A DNA stretch of 38,697 bases, taken from assembly GCA_027315385.1 (NCBI GenBank), contig DAHUYD010000032.1, forward strand, positions 1 through 38,697, written 5' to 3'. Below the pieces are notes generated by a model, which had not been told where the DNA came from, made no database searches, and was given only the letters and a program-made list of their open reading frames with translations. Source of the DNA: Acidobacterium sp. Lineage in GTDB: Bacteria; Acidobacteriota; Terriglobia; Terriglobales; Acidobacteriaceae. Made by a program: the position numbers and the translations under genes. Shown here in pieces: positions 32,491 to 38,697 of the stretch; the stretch's first letter is position 1, and every line of letters starts with the position of its first letter.

Positions 32491-33198
32491 ATGACAAGAA
32501 TCCGGTTTCAGCAAAACCTCGACGATCTGAAAGAGAAGCTGCTGGTGATGGCGGGCATGGCTGAGCAGTCGATCCAGCGCGCTGTGGAAGCTTTCAGGGT
32601 GCGGGATATCTCGATCTGCGATCTGGTGGACCGGGGCGAGATGGCGATCAACCGGCTGGAACGGGAGATCGACCAGATGGCGCTGGATCTGCTGGCGATG
32701 GAGCAGCCGATGGCCATCGACCTGCGGTTTATTTTGTCCGTGATCAAGATCAACGCGGATCTGGAGCGGGTGGGGGACTCGGCGCGGACGATCAGCGACC
32801 GGGTGCGGGATTTACAGGCGTTTCCCATGGCCGAGCTGCCGATCGATATTCCGAAAACGGCGAGCCTGGCGGGCGCAATGGTACGTAAGGCGCTGCAGGC
32901 GTTCATTGAGGGCAACGCGGAGATGGCGGAAAGCGTGCTGAAGATGGACGACAGTGTGGACAAGCTGAACGGAGCCGCGCACGGCACGCTTTTGAATCTG
33001 ATGAAGAAGGAGCCGGCGGTGGCGCCGCAGGCGCTGAACGCGCTGATGATCTCCCGGGCTCTGGAGCGGGTGGCGGACCACGCGACGAACATCGCGGAGG
33101 ACGTGATCTTCTGGGTGCGGGGCGCGGACGTGCGGCACCACATGGGACAGGCGGCTGGAGGGCAGCCTGCGGGTCAGGCCGGTCCGGGATCCCAGTAA
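32491..33198 (+). CDS. phoU: PhoU phosphate-signalling protein
   Basis: 235 residues of two PhoU three-helix bundles. Each carries the metal-binding motif ExxxD: LERVGDS (91-97) and LERVADH (191-197). PhoU links the Pst phosphate transporter to the PhoR sensor kinase and dampens the phosphate-starvation response; it is cytosolic or membrane-associated. No pst, phoB or phoR gene is nearby, so this copy is an orphan. The last ten or so residues are a Gly/Gln-rich extension (GGQPAGQAGPGSQ) that overlaps the 3' end of the convergent addA by 25 bases. Confidence 0.94.
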   Translation: MTRIRFQQNLDDLKEKLLVMAGMAEQSIQRAVEAFRVRDISICDLVDRGEMAINRLEREIDQMALDLLAMEQPMAIDLRFILSVIKINADLERVGDSARTISDRVRDLQAFPMAELPIDIPKTASLAGAMVRKALQAFIEGNAEMAESVLKMDDSVDKLNGAAHGTLLNLMKKEPAVAPQALNALMISRALERVADHATNIAEDVIFWVRGADVRHHMGQAAGGQPAGQAGPGSQ

Positions 33199-36100
33199 TC
33201 GAGAGCGGCGATCGCCGGATAATAGAGGCCGAGACGCAGCGAGGCAAGCGAGCCGTGCAAGGTTCGGAGGGCCTGCGCGTAAGCGAGGAGCTGAGGCGCG
33301 TAGAGAGAACGCTCGGAGTGGAGAAAGGCCTCGCGGTTCGCGGAGGGCGGAGCGCCCGTTTTGTAGTCGATGATCCACCAATAGTCGGAGCCTTCGGCGA
33401 GGGGCGCTGAGCCTGCCCGGAAGATGCGATCGGCGCGCAGGGTACGGAGGCGCGCGGCGGGGGTGCCGGCCAAACCGGTCCACGAAGCCTCGGCCTGAGC
33501 GCCCGGGTGCGGCGCGAGGATCCACCGGCAAACGGGATCGGAGGCGCAGGCGACGAGCAGATGGATGACCGCGTCAGTGGCGGATTTCAGGGCTTCACCC
33601 TGGAGAGCATAGGCTCGCAGCAGCGAGACGGCACCGCGGCGGAGCTGGTGCTCGCCGAGAGAGGCGAGGCCTGAGCCGAAGCGCTGGAGAAGTTCGTGGA
33701 GGACTGAGCCGACCGCCCGTGCATGGCGCGTTCCCTGGCTCCGGCGAAACTCAGGCGCAGCGGAGAGTGCGAAGCTGGCCAGGTCCGCAGCGAGGACATC
33801 ATGACCCGGCGCGGGCTCAAAACCGGCCGGCAGGCGATGCGGATATGGGGCGATTGCCTGCGATTCGGCGACTGCGGCGAGCTCGCGAACGACGGCGGGC
33901 TCTGGAAACCGAAGGACGCGGGCACCCGGAGATTCGGCCGAGGGTTCGCGCAGGAGGGCTTCAAATTCCGGGCGCAATGCAGGCCATGCGGCGGCGAGCA
34001 GGCTTCCGGAGTGGCCCGCCTTGAGGCCCGTGGCTGAATGGACGGCCGTGCCGAGGAGGTGCAACTCGGCTCGCGCACGGGTGCAGGCGACGTAGAAGAG
34101 GCGCTTACGCTCCTCGTCGAAGCGAATCTGCCGCTGGCGGCGGACCCAATCGTACAGGGGATCCTTTTCGCGTTGCAGTCCGATGGGCGCGACGAGGAAT
34201 TCTGTTTCCCCGTGTTCGAAGGGGCTGACGCGCTCCAAGGAGAGTATCAGCGGCCTTGGGTCGCCCGCGGGCCTGCGGTCAAGGGCAGGGACGATGACGA
34301 CGTCGAATCCAAGCCCTTTGGCCTTGTGGATGGTCATGAGCTGGATTCCGCATCGATCACTGACGGTGGGATCGGGCTGAGCGAAGAGGCGGTTGAGCTC
34401 AGCATCGAACGAGGGGGTGAGCGGCGCCAGGCCGTCGGGGGTGACGGCGTCGAGAAGCGAGAAGAAGACCTCGGCATTTTCGTAGCCCGTGGAATCGACG
34501 CAGGCGGGGCCGCCGAGCGTGCTCCAGGTGCGCTCGACCCAGGAGGACAGGGAGGGCGATTCGGAAAGATGCCAGCGGAGATCGAGTGCACGCTGCAGGA
34601 TCTGCGCCGTGCGAGCGAGGCGGCCACGGCCGTCGGGGGAAAGCAGCGACTCGTTGCGGTCGATCAGTTCGGTGACGGAGAGGTGGCGGCAGGCGGGATC
34701 GTCGGAGCCGGTGAGGTGGTGCAGATCGGCGAGCGTGAGGCCGCACCAGGGAGCGCGCAGGACGGCGAGCCATGCGATGCGGTCCATGGGGTGGAGCAGA
34801 GCGCGGGTGAGGGCGAGGAGATCGATGATTTCCTGGCGCTTTGCAAGGGGATCGATTTCGACGGCGCGGAAGGGGATTCCGGCGCCGCGCAGCAGCATGA
34901 TGATCTCGGCGAGGTGGGGCCGAGCGCGGACGAGTACAGCAACGCGATACTCGGCGCCAGCTTCGCGGGCGCGTGCGATTTCGGAGCTGTGTCCCTGGAG
35001 GATGCCGAGCACGTTGCGTGCTTCCTGCCGGCGGGCCTCGTGGATCTCCGAAGGGGAAGGGCGCCGGTCGTGGCTGCCGACAATCTGCGGGTAAATGTGC
35101 ACGGATTTTCCGGAGCGGGCGGGAGACGACGCGGTTGCCGGCGAGAATGAGACGGCGGCGGAGCCGGCGGGGGAAGCATCCGCGCCGATGGCGGTGAAAA
35201 ATTCATTGAGTGGATCGGTGAGACCGGCGTGGGAGCGGAAGTTGACGCTGAGCTGAACGGGCCGGCAGTGAATGCGGCTTTCCTCGGGGCCGATGCCGTG
35301 GTCGCGAACATGTGTAAACAACTCCACTTCGGCCTGACGGAACATGTAGACGGATTGCATGGGGTCGCCGACGAGGAAGACGGTGCGATGCTCGCCGGTT
35401 TCCCAGGCGTGAAGAAGCGCGGAGACGAGCTCATGCTGGCGGCGCGAGGTGTCCTGGAACTCGTCGACAAGGAGGTGGCGGACACCGTCTGCGAGATCGA
35501 GGATGCGGTCGGGATTATTACGCAGCAGATCGACAGCGAGCACAGAAATCTGGGTGAAGTCGACGATGTTCTGTTCGGCGAACACGACGTGAAGCTCGGC
35601 GATGGCCTGGCGCAGGACGATGAGGAAGTGGCGGAGGGAGATCCACTGGGCCTCGGAGTAGCCCGCGGGGGGCAGGCCGCGAATGGAGGAGAGAGCTTCC
35701 AGGAGGCGCGGCATCTGGCGAAGGCGACCGAGGATGAACACCATGTCATCCTTCCGCTTTTTGGTATCGGGCCGGTTGCGATCCAGGGGAAAACCTTGCC
35801 GTTTGTCCACCGTCCTGCGCCACTCGTTGTCTTCGGTGAGGAGCAAATCGCAGAGGCAGCGCCAGTGCTCGACCGGCATGTTGGGCGAAAGAGACTGCAC
35901 ACCGACGAGCAGGGCGACCTTGTTGTTGTCTTCAGAGCACGCGAAGTGGGCGAGTTCGAGTAATCTCTGACGCAGATGCGGTTCCGGTTCGATGAGCCGC
36001 CAAGCCTCGGCGATGACGCGGTTCGTCTCCTGCCGGAAGGGTTTCTGGAGGCGTGCGCGGGCAATTTCCCAGTCTTCCTCGGACATACCGCCGGAAAGCG

Positions 36101-36719
36101 GAAGGATGTGCTGCCATTGATCGCGGGCGCTGAGCATCTCGGCGAGCAGGGATTCGCAGTCGTCGAGGCGGTTGTCGCGGAGGTCGAGAAAGTGGGCGAG
36201 GGCTTCGTCGAGGGCCGGGTTACGACCGCCGAGATGGTCGAGAGTGCGGTGCGCGGCGAGGGCATAGACGGGATCGGCGTTCTCGGTGGGCTGCAGGCGG
36301 CCACCCAGGCCGGCCAGGAGAGGGCGATTGTGGGCAATACGGAGGCAGAGCGAGTCGATGGTTTCGATGGAGAGGCGCTGCGGCAGGTCGAGAATCCGCC
36401 AGCCGCGGCTCTCCGAGCGGGCGAGGGCTTCTCGTGCCAAATTAATGCGGGGTAACTCCTCGGGACGGAACCAGCGACGGTTCGCAGCAGCTTCAAGATC
36501 ACTGAGAATGCGCGCGCGCATTTCCGCGGTGGCGGCGCGCGTGAAGGTGATAGCGAGAATCTCCTCCGGTTCGTCGACGACAGCGAGGAGGCTGAGGAAA
36601 CGGCGAGTGAGCAGGTCGGTTTTTCCGGAGCCGGCAGGGGCCTGGACGATTATGGAGTCGCGAATGTCGAGGGCGGCTGCGCGCGCGTGAGCATCAGCTG
36701 GAATGGGAAGGTCAGACAT
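33174..36719 (-). CDS. addA: AddA-like UvrD-family helicase with RecB-type nuclease domain
   Basis: 1181 residues from ATG 36719; the open frame continues far upstream but lies inside the next gene in another register. Walker A is APAGSGKT (27-34), followed by LAITFTRAATAEMRARI (motif Ia). Walker B reads LLVDEFQDTSRRQ, and VGDPMQSVYMFRQAE is motif III. IQLMTIHKAKGLGFDVV is motif V. The C-terminal nuclease is intact: GSVLHELLQ, LRADRIFR, IIDYKTG (Asp1118, Lys1120) and Gln in YAPQLLAYAQAL. With the AddB-like partner it should resect double-strand breaks for recombination. Its ATG overlaps the addB stop in ATGTCTGA, so the two are translationally coupled. Confidence 0.93.
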   Translation of the reverse strand: MSDLPIPADAHARAAALDIRDSIIVQAPAGSGKTDLLTRRFLSLLAVVDEPEEILAITFTRAATAEMRARILSDLEAAANRRWFRPEELPRINLAREALARSESRGWRILDLPQRLSIETIDSLCLRIAHNRPLLAGLGGRLQPTENADPVYALAAHRTLDHLGGRNPALDEALAHFLDLRDNRLDDCESLLAEMLSARDQWQHILPLSGGMSEEDWEIARARLQKPFRQETNRVIAEAWRLIEPEPHLRQRLLELAHFACSEDNNKVALLVGVQSLSPNMPVEHWRCLCDLLLTEDNEWRRTVDKRQGFPLDRNRPDTKKRKDDMVFILGRLRQMPRLLEALSSIRGLPPAGYSEAQWISLRHFLIVLRQAIAELHVVFAEQNIVDFTQISVLAVDLLRNNPDRILDLADGVRHLLVDEFQDTSRRQHELVSALLHAWETGEHRTVFLVGDPMQSVYMFRQAEVELFTHVRDHGIGPEESRIHCRPVQLSVNFRSHAGLTDPLNEFFTAIGADASPAGSAAVSFSPATASSPARSGKSVHIYPQIVGSHDRRPSPSEIHEARRQEARNVLGILQGHSSEIARAREAGAEYRVAVLVRARPHLAEIIMLLRGAGIPFRAVEIDPLAKRQEIIDLLALTRALLHPMDRIAWLAVLRAPWCGLTLADLHHLTGSDDPACRHLSVTELIDRNESLLSPDGRGRLARTAQILQRALDLRWHLSESPSLSSWVERTWSTLGGPACVDSTGYENAEVFFSLLDAVTPDGLAPLTPSFDAELNRLFAQPDPTVSDRCGIQLMTIHKAKGLGFDVVIVPALDRRPAGDPRPLILSLERVSPFEHGETEFLVAPIGLQREKDPLYDWVRRQRQIRFDEERKRLFYVACTRARAELHLLGTAVHSATGLKAGHSGSLLAAAWPALRPEFEALLREPSAESPGARVLRFPEPAVVRELAAVAESQAIAPYPHRLPAGFEPAPGHDVLAADLASFALSAAPEFRRSQGTRHARAVGSVLHELLQRFGSGLASLGEHQLRRGAVSLLRAYALQGEALKSATDAVIHLLVACASDPVCRWILAPHPGAQAEASWTGLAGTPAARLRTLRADRIFRAGSAPLAEGSDYWWIIDYKTGAPPSANREAFLHSERSLYAPQLLAYAQALRTLHGSLASLRLGLYYPAIAALDYWDPGPA

Positions 36720-38697
36720 CGAGGGCGTCCTCTTCGCCATCGCCGGCGTCGGCGAGGTTGAGCTCCTCCTTACGGCAAAGGGAGGGGAGCGGACAATTTC
36801 GGCAGACATCGGGGTCGCGGGGTGAGACGGCGGAAACGCCCTGGAGAAACTCCTGCGCAAGGACCTGCAGGGCACGGGACCACTGTTCGCGCATGGCGGG
36901 AGTGAAGGGATCGGTGACGAGCTTCTTTCTGGAACTGAGGCCGGCAAGAAGCTGAGAACGGGCATCGCGGACCCGGCCGTCGAAGCCGGTTTCGCCGGGA
37001 CGGATTTTGGCAAGCAGGACGCCGCTGAGATTTTCCACGTTGCCGCAGACGGCGTAGAGGGGAAGTTGCGGCTCGTCGGGACGGTCACCGCTCCAGGCCG
37101 CGGACGAGATGACGCCGGTTTTGTAATCGATGAGGAGGCGCGAACCATCGGGGAGAAGATCGATGCGATCTGCGCGCAGGTCGAGGAGAAGATCGCCTAG
37201 GCGGACGCCAGGAATTTTGTGCTCGGTGGCCTCGACGGTGAAGGGCTGGCGCTCGGCTTCGCAGGCGAGCCATTCCCGGAGGCACCTGCGGAGCCGGCGC
37301 TTTTCGGCGGCGAGGCAGGCGTCCTGCCAGGAATCGGAAGCCGGAGCAAGATCGGCGAAGACAGCGTCGATGTGAAGATTGAGCAGAGCGGGGAGTTCCT
37401 GGGTTGCAAGCGCCGCGTGGAGTTGATCGCGAGAGTGGAGGCTCTGCGAGAAAAGGCGCTCCAGCACTTTGTGCAGCAACACACCGCGGTCGGCGAGTGA
37501 GAATCCCCATTCGGCGGGTTGGAGCGGTTCAGCCGAAAGGCGTTTGGTGGCGAAGGACTGGAAGGGGCAGGCGGCCTGGCGTTTCAGGACATCCGATCCA
37601 CCAGCGTGGCGTTCGCGTGGCCAGGGGAGCGGAACATCGCCATCCGGGATTGCTTCGGAAGCCGGCGACGGGCGCGGTTCGGATGAGGGAAAGAGATTTG
37701 CGGCGGATTCCGGTTTCGCATCCCGCGGGAAGATAGCGGCGATTGGCGGTGAGGGGCGAAGCTCAGCATCCTCGTCGTGGCGCGCGTAGCTGAAGGCAAT
37801 TCGCGGCGCGCTGCGGAGAAGGCGCGCAGTGACAGAGCAGGCGAGGTCCCAGTCGTGCTGCGGCGTGGAATGCGGCATGCCGTGCTGGCGTTGAACCGCG
37901 GGGGGCAGCAGTGGATGCGGGCGGCCGGTGACGGGCCAGTGCGCATCGTCGGTAGAGAGGAGCCAGATGGCATCGAAGCTCTGGCCGGCGGATTCGAGCG
38001 GGCCGAGGATCTGGACAGGAGCGTCGGCGGACTCCGGCGCGAAGATGGTTTCGCGCGCGTGAAGGCCGAGCAGGTGGAGGAACTCCGCGAAGAGCAGCGA
38101 CGATCCATCGAAGTCGAGCAGGGCGAGCTCATCGAGCAGGCGCTGCCAGCGCTGGAGGGCCTGGAACTGGAAGGAATCGGACGGACGGCCGCCGGGCCAG
38201 CCGACCGTGTCAAGAACAAGATCGATCAACTCAGTCCAGGCTGAGGGCTGCCGGGGCTGGTCAAGGATGCGATTGGCGTCGACGGTGTGAAGAAGAGACT
38301 CGATCCGGCTGGACAATGTCCCCAGCGCGGGCGTCGCTTCGATTGAGGTGCGGAAGCTGGACAGCGAGCGCGCGGGGACCCGTAGTGCGGTTTCGCGGCG
38401 GCGGGCATCGCGGCGGGCCAGGTCAAAGCGATGGGCTGCGGTATCGGCAAGAAATCCAGAGAGAAGAACCCAGGAGATTTCTTCGTCGGGCAGCGGACGC
38501 GCGATCCAGTGGAGGAGAAGGAGCGCCGCGCGCACGGGGGGGATGTCGGCGAGGGACTGGCCGAGGGAGAACTCGAATGGGGGGGCGGACGGGGGGTGGC
38601 GAATGTCGTCCGCAGATGGCAAAAGGGCGTGGCGCAGGGCGCGCTCCAGTTCGCCGCGCGAGGAGGCGATGGCGGGAGCGATGATGCCGATGCGGGC
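36712..38697 (-). CDS. addB: AddB-like PD-(D/E)XK nuclease subunit (partial, cut by window edge)
   Basis: 661 codons are visible and the frame is open to the last base, so the start lies outside the window; the TTG at 38622 is not the real start. The visible N-terminal part resembles the inactivated helicase body of the 'probable DNA repair protein' AddB group. Numbering from that TTG, Cys352 in ACPFQSFA with Cys607, Cys610 and Cys616 in CRNCPLPSLC are the four ligands of the iron-sulfur cluster seen in AddB nucleases. Nuclease residues are His384 (LLHKVLERL), Asp485 (LRADRID), Asp499-Tyr-Lys501 and Gln519. Both subunits thus keep active nuclease sites, as in Bacillus AddAB. Confidence 0.88.
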   Translation of the reverse strand, partial: ARIGIIAPAIASSRGELERALRHALLPSADDIRHPPSAPPFEFSLGQSLADIPPVRAALLLLHWIARPLPDEEISWVLLSGFLADTAAHRFDLARRDARRRETALRVPARSLSSFRTSIEATPALGTLSSRIESLLHTVDANRILDQPRQPSAWTELIDLVLDTVGWPGGRPSDSFQFQALQRWQRLLDELALLDFDGSSLLFAEFLHLLGLHARETIFAPESADAPVQILGPLESAGQSFDAIWLLSTDDAHWPVTGRPHPLLPPAVQRQHGMPHSTPQHDWDLACSVTARLLRSAPRIAFSYARHDEDAELRPSPPIAAIFPRDAKPESAANLFPSSEPRPSPASEAIPDGDVPLPWPRERHAGGSDVLKRQAACPFQSFATKRLSAEPLQPAEWGFSLADRGVLLHKVLERLFSQSLHSRDQLHAALATQELPALLNLHIDAVFADLAPASDSWQDACLAAEKRRLRRCLREWLACEAERQPFTVEATEHKIPGVRLGDLLLDLRADRIDLLPDGSRLLIDYKTGVISSAAWSGDRPDEPQLPLYAVCGNVENLSGVLLAKIRPGETGFDGRVRDARSQLLAGLSSRKKLVTDPFTPAMREQWSRALQVLAQEFLQGVSAVSPRDPDVCRNCPLPSLCRKEELNLADAGDGEEDALDV

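Noticed and set aside
34664-36502. 612-codon open frame inside addA in a shifted register
   Set aside because: Ser/Pro/Arg-rich composition typical of an out-of-frame reading; the addA frame has all helicase motifs.
36720-37148. N-terminal extension of addA
   Set aside because: These codons lie wholly inside the addB-like gene in another register and read as low-complexity Ser/Pro sequence; ATG 36719 directly precedes the conserved helicase start.
1-38697. tRNA, rRNA, insertion sequences, prophage or CRISPR arrays
   Set aside because: No cloverleaf-like segments, rRNA signatures, transposase or integrase reading frames, or regularly spaced repeats were found when reading both strands.

Overview
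The window looks like chromosomal DNA from a GC-rich Gram-negative bacterium, most likely an Acidobacteriota (Terriglobia-type) species. This is judged from protein style only: a Kdo hydroxylase for lipopolysaccharide, an OprB-type porin, signal peptides and a lipobox, an AddA/AddB-like repair pair, and many short proteins of unknown family. No rRNA, tRNA, CRISPR array, insertion sequence or prophage was seen.

Layout. 0-4.3 kb (minus strand): tldD, pmbA (tldE) and a short UvrC-like protein with a degenerate GIY-YIG domain. 4.3-7.7 kb (plus): a tiny basic secreted protein, a DinB/YfiT-type protein, an undescribed protein ending in a PD-(D/E)XK-like domain, and a CPBP intramembrane protease. 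7.8-10.6 kb (minus): a DegQ/HtrA protease behind a site-2 protease with CBS domains. 10.8-12.7 kb (plus): a YycJ-type metallo-beta-lactamase-fold protein, a zinc-finger-like membrane protein, a terminator and a one-helix protein. 12.7-16.1 kb (minus): a metal-transport cluster made of a 62-aa protein, an unusual NRAMP transporter, a 74-aa one-helix protein and an OprB porin. 16.5-17.3 kb (plus): a FrmR/RcnR-type regulator and a CoA-binding protein. 17.5-24.8 kb (minus): a serine hydrolase, an esterase, a secreted unknown, pyruvate kinase, a YihY/BrkB membrane protein and a thioredoxin-like lipoprotein. 24.9-26.1 kb (minus): Kdo hydroxylase coupled to a 95-aa membrane protein. 26.2-31.0 kb (plus): an unknown, RecX, a Na+/H+ antiporter, a B12-binding subunit and a membrane glycosyltransferase. 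31-32.1 kb: a CoA-binding pseudogene, a gene-poor stretch and a small membrane protein. 32.5-33.2 kb (plus): PhoU. 33.2-38.7 kb (minus): AddA-like helicase-nuclease and AddB-like nuclease, the latter running off the right edge.

The most striking large-scale signal is that 17.4-31.1 kb appears inverted relative to its flanks. The plus strand is G-rich outside this segment whichever way the genes point, and C-rich inside it. Both ends carry an inverted copy of the same tail-to-tail junction, the 3' end of a CoA-binding gene facing the 3' end of a glycosyltransferase gene. At the left the CoA-binding gene is intact and only a glycosyltransferase-like tail remains. At the right the glycosyltransferase is intact and only the CoA-binding tail remains.

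The best candidate for an undescribed functional unit is the NRAMP cluster at 12.7-16.1 kb. The transporter lacks the usual metal-site motifs (DPGN becomes DAGA, MPH becomes APW) and lies between two small genes with good ribosome binding sites. Just upstream, facing away, is a FrmR/RcnR-type regulator preceded by a perfect palindrome.
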